Assembly: GCF_040436345.1 (NCBI RefSeq)
Contig: NC_133235.1
Location: 23,274,660-23,338,659, forward strand
Direction of reading: 5' to 3'
Source of the DNA: Pagrus major
Lineage: Eukaryota > Chordata > Actinopteri > Spariformes > Sparidae
Length of the DNA stretch: 64,000 nt
The notes beneath the pieces were generated by a model. It was not told where the DNA came from, did not search any database, and saw only the letters and a program-made list of their open reading frames with translations. Each line of letters opens with the position of its first letter. Within the stretch, counting starts at the first letter, position 1. Of this stretch, positions 29,801-40,000 are shown piece after piece. The position numbers and the translations under genes were made by a program.

Positions 29801-31063
29801 TGGACAAACCCAGACATTTGAGGACATTATCTGGGGCTAGGGTTGTATGTGTTAGACAATCTTCCTACCTCTTCCTCTGGGTCCAAGGTTATGGTGTCCA
29901 TGTCGACAGGAGACTCTTCTTTACCTTTAATGAAAGCAAGACTAAATCAGATAAACTAATATGGGAATTACACCAAGGTAGAGTATTAATAGACATGATA
30001 CGGACACAAAAAGCTTAGTTATGTAATGCGGCCATGCTGTCTCACACTTTTTGATCATTCGTGTTGAATTACATCACATCTGACAGTCAGACTCGTGTCC
30101 CTTTCTATGTGGCAGACATGTTGGAGGTGTGCAGATTTACTTGTGTTAGAGGGCTGATTGGGATCCACGTCGCCATTGATACTCCTCCTCCTGGTCTCAT
30201 CATCACCAGACTCCTCGGACTCACCCCTTCTGTCCACTACAGTCAGCAGACAAAGAGAAGAGAGAGCTACGTTACACCATGCAGATGCAGAGCTGCTGCC
30301 TGATTTTGTATCAGTGACACATTGAGCTGATGCACGTGTAATATGATGAAACGATTAGATAGGCCCAGCTCCACCTCGCCCACTGATGAGGCAGGGGATG
30401 TCATGTGGAGCATCCTGCCTCTGTCTGGATGAACAAACCATTAATGCTAACTAGATCATGTTTCTGCACCCTGTTACGTGAATACATCGCTAAAACACGT
30501 GTGCTGAATCGAGACTAAACTTCCTATCTAATTAAATCTGTTTCAATTGCTGATGTGATGCTGTTTCCAATCTTACTAGTTTAGAGACAACTAGCAAGCT
30601 AGGGTTAGCTTTCTTACATTGACACAGGCTGAACACTAGCTACTAACCATGTTAGCTAGCAGGGTAGCTGATTGGACCACAGTAGACACGTTTACGAGCC
30701 AAAATTGGTAACGTGTTGTATGGGCAGACAAGCTACATTAGCATATAAACAATTTACAAACCATTAATACGACCAAGAGGGCAGAGAAACTGGGATAGAT
30801 ATCGATTACCAGGACAGCATGAGTTAACTGATTAACGTCAGCTAACAAGGGTTGTTGTTAGCTTGTAAGCTAGCAAGCTAAGGATGGAGAGCTCTGGTGA
30901 GTAACAAGGAAAACAAATCGCCGGATGTGCTCATATAAAAATAGACACGTTTCTCTATATTAATACCGACTCGTCCAGCTAATATAATCGTGGCTCGGGC
31001 GCATCTTTAACATATTTACCCACCTTCCATTTCTTGAAGCTCTCCAACAGACCGGGAAGCCAT
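26871..31063 (-). CDS. ppp1r7: Protein phosphatase 1 regulatory subunit 7 (SDS22)
   Basis: Leucine-rich-repeat regulator that binds the PP1 catalytic subunit, mainly nuclear. Ten coding exons: 31024-31063, 30141-30236, 29869-29924, 29258-29323, 28977-29107, 28692-28854, 28415-28531, 28203-28307, 27978-28064, 26871-27047; total 1038 nt, 345 aa (human 360). The N-terminus is acidic (ESEESGDDETRRR, TITLDPEEED). Then come a run of 22-residue SDS22-type repeats (LRQNLIKKIENLDSL, LYDNQIRKLENLHHL, LGSNRIR, LGTNKITTLQNLDGL, LSHNGIEVIEGLEN, IAANRVKKIENISHL, MNDNQIDNWSDLDEL) and a capped C-terminus ending LPSVRQIDATFIRF. Several exons correspond to about one or two repeats. Phases agree throughout. The start is the only in-frame ATG in exon 1. 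Confidence 0.97.
29615..29840. repeat. MITE in a ppp1r7 intron, close to an exon
   Basis: Carries AGAGCTACAACAATCAATCG, CTAATCAATTAATCGAGTA, GATTCCAGCTTCTTATATGTG and GACAAACCCAGACATTTGAGGAC. Together these match my memory of a very common fish hAT-like MITE whose consensus has ATCGATTAATCG ends. Its right end lies about 30 bases from the exon at 29,869-29,924. Confidence 0.55.
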
Positions 31064-31580
31064 GTTTCCTGTAAACAGTCCTGACAACCGCCCAGCCAAT
31101 CCGGTGGAGGCTCATACTGACGTCAGACACAAGAGGGCGCTGCTGCAGCACACTGAGAAACAGCTGAGAGCCAGAGGAGTGTACACAGTGTACCGAGCTC
31201 ACTGTAACAGGCAGGGTGGAGGGAGGACCACACTCACCAGCAGGGTCACAGCCAGGGTTTAGACATGAGTGAGTTGTTTTTTCATGCACTCAAGTGGAAA
31301 TAAAGCTAGTGATCAAAATAACTATGTGTGAGTATGAACGTCCTTGAAAATGACTTGTTGTCAGTGATTAACGCCACGAATAAAAAGGAAAAACACCAAA
31401 CGCACTACTGTCTGTTATTTGATGTGGATCTGACTGATCTGATCGTGTCTTCTTCAGGTAAAGGTAAAGAGGTGAACAGATATCTGCATTTATTTGTGAT
31501 GAAATGCCACATATACACCAGGACAATACTCACATTTTGTATCTCTCAAGTATGAACAAAATATTACATTATTATTGTAC
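31064..31580. other. Upstream region of ppp1r7
   Basis: The first 200 bases are relatively GC-rich and free of recognised repeats, as for a housekeeping promoter (no TATA box seen). Beyond 31,270 the sequence is ordinary AT-rich spacer. The short ORFs on both strands have no family features. Confidence 0.35.
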
Positions 31581-31609
31581 TGATGATGATGATGATGATG
31601 ATGATGATG
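31581..31609. repeat. (GAT)n microsatellite
   Basis: About nine to ten tandem GAT units in the spacer; the poly-Asp or poly-His ORFs it creates are artefacts. Confidence 0.9.
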
Positions 31610-32514
31610 CCACACAGACACTTGAGGGACTGACAGACAACTTAACTCTTGCCTCGATACAGTCTTCAGCCTCAGCTTTGTTGTTTTTCTTCTTAAGCAC
31701 CTAGTTGAGGAAACAACAGTCAGATCCACCATAAGTCAAGTCATCCTCGTGATCATGAAAAGACAATTGATCACAGTGACAATGAAAGTTACTTCACACT
31801 TCCTTCCTTCAGATCATAAAGAGATTGGAAGTTGAGGCCTTCATCGTCTCTCTGAACGTTACGAGCGCCACATTCTGCAGGTGTCTGAAACAAAGGTTCA
31901 AAGTGTTTGTATTAATGTTCCTCTAAATCAGTCTGAATGATTATGATATTGTTAAATATCTGGAAATGTCAACATGTTATGCTGGCAAGAAAATATTCTG
32001 ATGAAAGATTAAATAATTTCTGTAGAGATCAGAGAAGGTTCATTGTGGTACCTTGAGCTCCCAGCTTCATGACTCGGTCCTGTTAGAGTCACACATGTCC
32101 ACACATTTCAGGTGATCAAGAGTACAATTTAAAAAATGATCCTAACAAACAAAGTATACACCAGTTAGACTGTAACTGCTTCGTTAATCAGCCTCAGAGA
32201 CACTCAGGCCTCTGCGGTCAGCTGTGAAGCAGACAGCCACCCATGCATGTGCACACATAGTTTGAGAAACCTGCAGTTTTGACCCTGGAGAAAGAAAGTG
32301 CCATTTGTCTGGGGTGTTTTCTTTCTTTCTTTCTTTTTCTTTTGTTTTTAAAGTAATACAAGAAGTAACATATTGTCAAATATTTTTAAATTTTAAAGCA
32401 CTTTTTCAGGTGTTTTTCAGTATTTTTTGGAGGGAGGGAGGAAAGGGATAAAGGAATGTTAACTGTTGATATCTTTATCTTTAACCAATAAAAAAACCTA
32501 AATGAATAAACCAG

Positions 32515-32840
32515 TGTCTAATATATGTTTACTGTCTAATAAAGACCATATTCTTTTTAGTTTTTGCCTAATTTAACACAAATTATGGATTATTGTGTTT
32601 TATTAGTGAAAAAAAAGACAATGAATTGAATTTGTATATGATTTGATATTCAGTTAAATAATATAATAATAATCTTATAACTGTCTTTGCTTACTATCTA
32701 ATAAAGACCATATGATTTCTAGTTTTTGCCTAACTTGACAAAAAGTACAGCTTATTACATCTTATTAGTGAAAAAAAAGACAATGAATTGAATTTGTATA
32801 TGATTTGATATTCAGTTAAATAATATAATAATAAAAAATA
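32515..32840 (+). repeat. Tandem duplication, two copies of about 150-170 bases
   Basis: Copy 1 (about 32,525-32,675) and copy 2 (about 32,690-32,835) share CTAATAAAGACCATAT, TTTTTGCCTAA and the closing run from TTAGTGAAAAAAAAGAC through GAATTTGTATATGATTTG to TTAAATAATATAATAATAA. The second halves are almost identical and the first halves differ slightly, so the duplication is fairly recent. Non-coding. Confidence 0.8.
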
Positions 32841-33089
32841 AAGAGCTTATTTCTTCTTCATTTCTTCTTCAATAACAAAATATTCCATCTCCATTACTTT
32901 CAAACAGCGAAATACTGGCAGTCAAACTAAACAAATGTAAAAAACTAAACTTAAAACATAACATGAACACAGACAAGTCATTCAAGTCATCGTGTCTTGA
33001 GTCAAGTCACAAGTTTTTAAGCTCAAAGTCCAAGTCGAGTCTCAAGTTATTTATTCTCAGTAACTTGAGTCCACTGGAGTTCAGGTGAC

Positions 33090-33790
33090 AATGACAGCGT
33101 CCACATCTTTGTTAATCCCAAAGGCGGAAATTCAACTTTGTCGCTCATCTTAACAGTCAACACACACACATGTGCACCCATAGGCTCGAATATAGACATG
33201 CACACAGGACCAGACACGCAATTAAGGGAGAAATCCCATAGATTGAGCACCTAAGGGCTCTGTGCCTTGCTAAAGGGCTGCCAGTTCACACTCAGTCCGT
33301 GCTGGACCTAAGTAGTCCGGCAGGAGAAATAGTTTTCCATGTACCAACGTGGAATTTTTATAACGTCTTATTTTGGGACCCTGACGTGTCTAGTGAAGAA
33401 TTTTTCATGCTGCTAAGGTCAACGTATGTCCCATGGGCTTCAATTGGCGGCCATCTTGAATTAATGTTCACATGAGTGGAAAATAACAGGATAATTACAT
33501 AACAGGACAAATGAGCCCAAATAAAACTGGCTACACGGGATCGCAACTCACAAACGGGGAAACTTGTGCGTCACAGCAGCCAAAGGACAATTATATTACA
33601 ATAAACAATAATAATAGTGAAACAATAAACAATATAATAAAATGGTGCTGAATGTAGAGTCTGACAGCAGCAGGAAGGAAGTACCTGCGATATCTCTCCT
33701 TCACACACTTGGGGTGTATCAGTCTGTTGCACAATGAGGGTGACGCAGGGTTTATGCAGTGTCACAGCTCACTAATGCTATAAGAGCTAT
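33090..33790. repeat. Retroposon-derived repeat segments
   Basis: Two stretches look like pieces of the same class of fish repeat. About 33,100-33,290: TTAATCCCAAAGGCGGAAATTC, a CACACACA run, and GTGCCTTGCTAAAGGGCTGCCAG. About 33,590-33,740: ACAATAAACAATAATAATAG, AGTCTGACAGCAGCAGGAAGGAAGTACCTGCGATA. I associate them with LINE-related 3' sequences in teleosts, from memory only. Not protein coding. Confidence 0.4.
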
Positions 33791-36074
33791 ATAAGGAAGG
33801 CAGATGTACATTCAAGAAACCTGAAAAAGGAAAAACAATATAAAGAAACATATAATTTCAACTGAGCAGGATCACATGCTTGTGAAAGGATCGTCTAAAA
33901 GTGTGGTGCAAGTCATTTCATTAGTACACTGTATATCACTGCGGAGCCATGTTGGATGACAGAGCATAAAACAGCCCGACTCTTAAACTCCCCTCCCTCC
34001 CTCTCCCGGTAAAGTCCCCTGCATTCTCACAGCAGACTGTTTATACAATCACATCCAGACTATCTTGCATACCTTCCTGTTTAAGAATACGCCTGCAGAA
34101 GATTGAGGCACTTCACCTAAAAGGCTGCTGGCGACATCAGTGCCCAAATAATTATCCTTAAGTTTTATCAGAACAGAGCAGAACATGTGACATTTTACAT
34201 GTGCGTAACACATACTGGAGATACTCGCTAAAAAATGTTATCATTAGTATACTCATGTCAACATCAACTATGTAAATGAATAATCATCCGGATAAGAGTA
34301 GGAACACAGCATTCATGGTGGACCTGCTGTAATTTTTTGATAGGCGGACTGAGAGACAGAGATGAACAAAGTGTTCCTCGTTATCAGACAAATTAAAACC
34401 ACAGACTGTGTCAGACAGGACAACCCTAAGAAACAGTTTTACATTAACTGACATAATGCAGGATCACGCTGTAAAAGAATCATTGACAAGGTAGATAACA
34501 ATTACTTATTAACTCTTAAAAAAGAATAAAAACAAACAACAGAATGTTTTTTTTTTTTTGTCTGGGTGTTATACAGGCACAGAAACAATATAACCTCCCG
34601 TATGTTATTGCACAGATAGTCCAAACAAACCCTTTTTTATTCCTCGGGAAATTTAAAAAGGTGAAGTCGGATGAGCAACAACTGAATACCATGGATGAGC
34701 TTTAACACATGCAGATCTAAATGCTGTCCAACCATTTCAGAAGTGACCTGCTCTGACACAGTGACGAGGGCCCTTTTCCACAAAGTGTGTTTGCCAGAAA
34801 CTCTTGAGTTTGTTAAGATTTACATCAACTAACCCTGAGTTTTTTTCCCCTCGCTCCTGAAGGAGTTTTTCTGACTGTAAGTTGACAGACTCTCTTCATT
34901 CATTTCTCTTGAGTCTTCACTAAGCTAGTTCTGTGCAGAGTAGTAAAAATACATGTGAAGAGTTTGATGGTGTCTTCCCTCTCCTTGTTGACCCATGACC
35001 AGTGAACCCACAGCAGGGTTATTATGTAACTGGGCCAAAACCAGCAGGCCATGATGCTCAATCTCAACAACAAAGATTACAGCCAACGAGAGAGTGTAGG
35101 ACACTAGACATGTACTACAAAAACACAATGTGTGTGACATAATAACATGAAACATAGAACAAAACATACTAGTGTCAGATTATCTGAGCAGAGCCACCAG
35201 AGAGAGACATTAACTACATAGACTCATCGACACAACCTGACAGGGAAAGCCACAAGGCGTTAGAGACAGAGCGCCATTTCCTGCTCGACAGCAGCTGAAT
35301 AAACAGAGAGGAGCCGAACACTTGTAAACTCCACCGACCAAAACAAAATTCAAAAGTGTACTTTAGTAGAAAAAAAGTGCAAAATATATCAGAGGGAAAA
35401 CCAGCGGAAGGACTCTGTGGCGGTACTGGCAGTAAAATGCTTACAGGCCCGACCTACATAAAAATATTAACAAAAAACATGTAAATCTAGGGGGAACGCC
35501 CCAGTGTCCGCTACTTGGACAATAAGCCAATAAACAAATGCCTCGTCCAGGTATAATAAACAAATGTGCTCCTGCAAGTCCCAGAGAAATAAAATATCAA
35601 ACTGAAGGTGTATAGGGGTTTGGGTTTCAAGGGGTTCCCGAATAAACACAGTTTCCTCACTAGAATGATGTGGGCAGCCAAGAAAACACAACAGGGCCTA
35701 AACAGACCAGGGTTTCTGGCTGGCAAGCCAAGGGGAATGAGGCTCTCAATGGGTCAGGGACAGATTCAGACTGAGGGTGATTCCCCACCTCTTTTAAGCC
35801 TTCACAAACAGGGTGTCATCACACCATGATTGGCTCGGAGGGAAAGCTGCTTCCACTTCCCAATCAGGAGTCAGTCTCCCCACCCTGCGCACAGGAGATC
35901 TGAATCCGCTGCAATTAGTCATGAGGGATTTTGGAAAATCAGCCCAAAACAAATACAGATAGCAAGTCTCAAACAACGGGACTGCTACAACTCCACTTTT
36001 ACATTCGTTTGCTTCTCAGCATTACCTTTAAGTTAAAGTTAAACCAAATCTCATCTTATAGTGTATATGTCTTT
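33791..36074. other. Unassigned spacer, no supported gene
   Basis: No exon with recognisable homology on either strand. The part at about 35,200-35,960 has a composition suggesting an old inserted element on the minus strand (TTAAAAGAGG box, CTGATTGGGAAGTGGAAGC), but no paired ends or element proteins are present, so I do not call one. The rest appears to be unique, moderately AT-rich DNA. Confidence 0.35.
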
Positions 36075-36360
36075 GAAGTAGTTATCAGTGATGGTTGGAG
36101 CATTCAGATAATTTACTTAGGCAAAAGTAGCAATACTTAATTACAAGTAAAACTGTCAATACAATCCATTTGTCAGGTATATGATTGGATTTGTATTAGT
36201 ATCAGTGATGCATTATTAACGCGTACGCCATGTTTTAATGTTTTAGCTGATGATAACTTTACCTGTCAGATAAACGTGGAGGAGAAAAGCTTTGAAATGT
36301 AATGGAGTAGAAGTAACAAAATGGGAATACACAAGTAATGCCAAAAGTGTACTTCATTTG
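36075..36360. repeat. hAT-like MITE
   Basis: Contains GTGATGGTTGGAGCATTCAG, AAAAGTAGCAATACTTAATTAC and AATGGAGTAGAAGTAACAAAATGG, the arrangement of the common fish MITE with inverted AAGTA-rich ends. Non-coding. Confidence 0.45.
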
Positions 36361-36385
36361 ATTACAATTTTGATCATTTTTGATT

Positions 36386-36530
36386 TGGTATACAGGGGGG
36401 TAGAGAGGGTCGTCCAGTCCGATTGGAAGGTCGCTGGTTCGATTCCCGGCTCCCCTGGCTGCATGTCGAAGCATCCTTGAGCAAGATACTGAACCCCAAA
36501 CTGATACTGATGGGCAGGTTGGCAAATAAC
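36386..36530 (+). repeat. tRNA-derived SINE
   Basis: A Pol III B-box, GGTTCGATTCC, is at 36,436-36,446, with a degenerate A-box-like region upstream (GGGTAGAGAGGGTCGTCCAG). Downstream is the shared fish SINE body: GCATGTCGAAGCATCCTTGAGCAAG, ACTGAACCCCAAACTG, GATGGGCAGGTTGGCA. It lacks an intact tRNA fold, so it is a retroposon and not a tRNA gene. Confidence 0.75.
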
Positions 36531-36886
36531 ATTCAAGTCCCTTTCCACACTAATGCATCAGAATTAAAGCTTTAATTTTCCCATATAATTCACAAGATTT
36601 TGTTTCTACTTTCATTCTTAATTGGTTTTACTTTCCTGATCATATATGACATTTTCATTGCAGGACTTTCACCTGTGACTGAATTTTCTCTCCTCACACC
36701 TACACGACCGGTTATGTTAGTTTTTACCCTCAGGTAGTCCGTTTGCCCTCAGGTGTTTGTTTGTTTGTTTGTTTGTTTGTGAGCCCTGACACGCAGGACG
36801 TGATGGGCGAGGACCTGCTGGACCACGTGTGGGCTTCATCAGCCAATCGGAGGCGAATCAGACGGACATTTAAACAAAGCTTACTC

Positions 36887-36900
36887 AAAGTGAAACCGAG
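36887..36900 (+). promoter_or_regulatory. ISRE/IRF-like site upstream of the MHC-like gene
   Basis: AAAGTGAAACCGAG fits the interferon-stimulated response pattern (AANNGAAA with a partial next repeat). It is about 200 bases before the start codon of the EPCR-like gene, next to a CCAAT box (AGCCAATCGG). The motif is directly visible; interferon control is an inference. Confidence 0.4.
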
Positions 36901-37096
36901 ATGACAGAGAGAAGAAGAGAAGGAAGAGGAGGAGGAGGGCTGTGCTGAAGTTATCGTCTTACACAAAGTCTAGGATGTATTGTAGCAGCACTGGTTCGTT
37001 TAAATGGCTTTAAACAATCCGTGCTATTTATAACTCTGAGGGGGTTTTCCTTGACGGTTGAACGCTGCTGGATTTAAAGCCGAAACAAGAGACGCT

Positions 37097-40000
37097 ATGA
37101 TGCATTTTCTTGCCTTTCTTGTGCTGATGATGAGCGAGCTGTCCCTGGGGTTTCCTGCTCCAGTAGGTAAGAAGATTGTGTCTTTGAATTGCTTTGCGTT
37201 ACAGCAACAAGAAATAATGACACTAAGAAGAAGACTAAGACAAAAGTGGGTTATGTACGTTGACTTGGCCTTTACAAACAATTCACATTACCTGTTGCAG
37301 CTTTTCTGTGCAGTCATTTTAAAGGTGCATTATGTAGTTTTGGGGAAGAGAAAGCTCTGCCTAAACAAACTGATTGGATAAACTGAGCTTAAAGGACAAC
37401 CCAGTTTCACGCTGTTTTACATTGTTTATATTTGGCGGACCCCGCCACCTTTCTAGCTTCAAACAGTGTTCTGGGGACCGTGTTTATTTATTATAAAATA
37501 AATATTAACAGCTTGTTTGTTCAGTTTACGGAAAACATAAATATCTCTCAGTTTGTATTGTTACCTCATTCATATTGTAAATATGAAAATTCTGAGTTAG
37601 TGCCCCTTTAATATTGAGATTCACACTTATACGCCTCTTCTTTGCACAAGACGGTAGGTTATTGTGCAGCTGATTTACACAAGTGTCATCTTGCTACACC
37701 TGCACAATGTCAACACATTAACCCTGCAATAAATCCTGCCGTTGGGAAATTTAGTGTGCAGTTTTTGTTGACACTGGCGTTAGTTCCACTTTTAGTTATC
37801 GATGAGACCATAGTTGAATGAGAATGAGTACTTTTGCTTTTGCTTTTGGTTTTCTAATCATGTTTTCTACAAAGAGCTTTTTTATTTATGTATTTATTTT
37901 GATTCTGGCAGCACCTGTGGACAAACAATGATGATGGTGAAACAAAGCAAGCTTTATTTTAGTGCCAGACTGTTGCACCAGACTGCAGAGCAGCTTCTTT
38001 CCTCAGGGTGTGACACCGCTCAATTCATCGTCAGCGCTGCGCCATAAAAATAGTTTGCACTTCATGACTTATATAACCCATGACATGGTATAAACAATAG
38101 CTACTTTAATGAAACAGGATCAACCAATCTCCTCGCTGATTGTCCTGTTTGCCGATAGAGACATCAGTATTAAATTGAGGCTTCATCACCAATTTAAAGT
38201 TCATTGTAGTCCAGTTCATTTTCGCTTCTTTTGCATCTCCTGTTACATGAAAACTTTCCTACAGGGACTTGCAATGTACTGTAACATTTGGAGTTCCCTT
38301 TTCTCAGCTGTTAATGCATCTATTTTGGTTGTCTCCCATCAGATACCATCATCGTGCAGGTTCAACAGTGGGGAGTGGTGGGTTCTCAGCGGGTCGTGGA
38401 CCAGGTTCTTCTCAACGGAGTCTCTCTCACTGGGACGAGCCAGGAAGCTGACCGAATCATCCAAACCTTGTCAGCTGATGCACTCCTTCCAACTCTTACA
38501 AGTGCCAACCAGACTTCAGCCATGAGTAAGAAAAACCTTAATGTAACACTAATGACTGGAATGGCTGTGTAAAATGAAAAATTGTTTGTTAATAGCTTTT
38601 ATCTCACTTCATAAGGAAACCACACTGTCCTTCGGTCCCGGGAGTGCATACTGGAGGGTTCTCAGCTGCACTGGACCGACCGTGTGTTCTACGATGGGAC
38701 GGTCTACTTGAGTCTGGACCACACGGACACGTGGACAGCCCAAGTACCGCAAGCACAGGCCCTTAAAGTGTTGTGGGACCAGGAGCCTCAGCGCACGAGG
38801 ACGGAGAGGATCCGCCTTCAGGAGGGATGCATCAAGCTAATGAGAGAATTGAGGCTTTCTGGAGAGCCGTCAGGTAAATATTCTTTCTGTGTCTGAGTGT
38901 GTGTTACCTATCTTTTTTTTTAACTTAAAGGGCAGGTGTAGGATTTAGGACTCGTTGCCTTTATATCCACAGAGTCCGCCATGTTTTTACAGGAGCCCAG
39001 CACCATGAATGTATTATTAAGACCTGGATGCTGTGACAATGTTTAGCTTTTCTTCTAATTTTGCCTAGTGGCCAAAAAATTTACCTGTGGCCCAAAAAGC
39101 ATTTTCCTCATAGACCGCCATTAGAAGTGAGACGTCTGTTGACTGTTGACAGGACCCGTCGAACTGACTTAAAGGTCAATAATGACCGTTTTTATTATAA
39201 ATTTTGATTTATGGTGGTTTTAATTTTCATCAAACTTTCCTTGAACCAAGAAAAGTGATTTAAAAATCTGTGCTGCCATCAAAATGTAAAGTCTATGGGC
39301 AGTGCCAGCTGCAGAAACTCTCCAGCGCTTATTCTGTGGGCCGCATAACCAGGAAGTAAACCGTGAAGCTAGGAAACTTTTTGGCGTATGGCCCAGGCAA
39401 GCAGTTCTCATTAAACTAAATGGATGCCATCTTTGCGTTCACTGTCTAGCTCTATTTAAAATGTATGCCTAGAGAAGACAAACCAAATACTTTCTTGTTT
39501 TTTTTTTGTGTAGGGGAGGGTGATGTGTATTTTGTTGGTTGCATTCTACAACCTCAGTGCTAGATGCCACTGAACCCTACACACTGGACCTGTGACAATA
39601 GCTGTAACTGTATATTGGAGCCAACACCAAGTTGCAAAATAATGACATCATCAATAAGAATAATATGCAGTAATTCCCTCCACAATGGCATTTTGATTTT
39701 AGCTCTGATTGATGCTTTTGAGACGTGAATGACCGTTTTCAACTTTAACCTCAGGCTGTAGGGCGCATTCTGTATTATTAATTAACTGATATTTGAGCTG
39801 CACAATCAGTCAATCAAATTGAAATATGGCTAAGTGCAATATCCAAATCACAAGAAGCTGCAATTTTTAATAAAGGGTATATACTGTGTGGCGAACAGAT
39901 TTATAATGTAGAACTGTAGAGCTGCACAGAAACCTTGGCATAAAAATCTTGTTCTTCAGATGTAAGAAAACATGTTTCTTTGGTGCAGAATTCAACAAAA

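Noticed and set aside
31490-31732. Poly-His / poly-Asp open frames
   Set aside because: Created by the (GAT)n microsatellite.
34925-35167. 80-codon minus-strand frame with a hydrophobic stretch
   Set aside because: No family match, no convincing splice partners and no signal or membrane architecture that continues into neighbours.
35200-35960. Possible solo LTR-like fossil on the minus strand
   Set aside because: Only a promoter-like TTAAAAG box and composition suggest it; no paired ends, target duplication or element proteins were found.
36386-36460. tRNA gene
   Set aside because: The B-box is good but the A-box and stem pairing are degenerate and SINE body sequence follows; it is a tRNA-derived SINE.
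38109-38525. 138-codon frame overlapping the EPCR-like exon 2
   Set aside because: It is in a different frame from the one that joins in phase with exons 1 and 3 and covers intron sequence.
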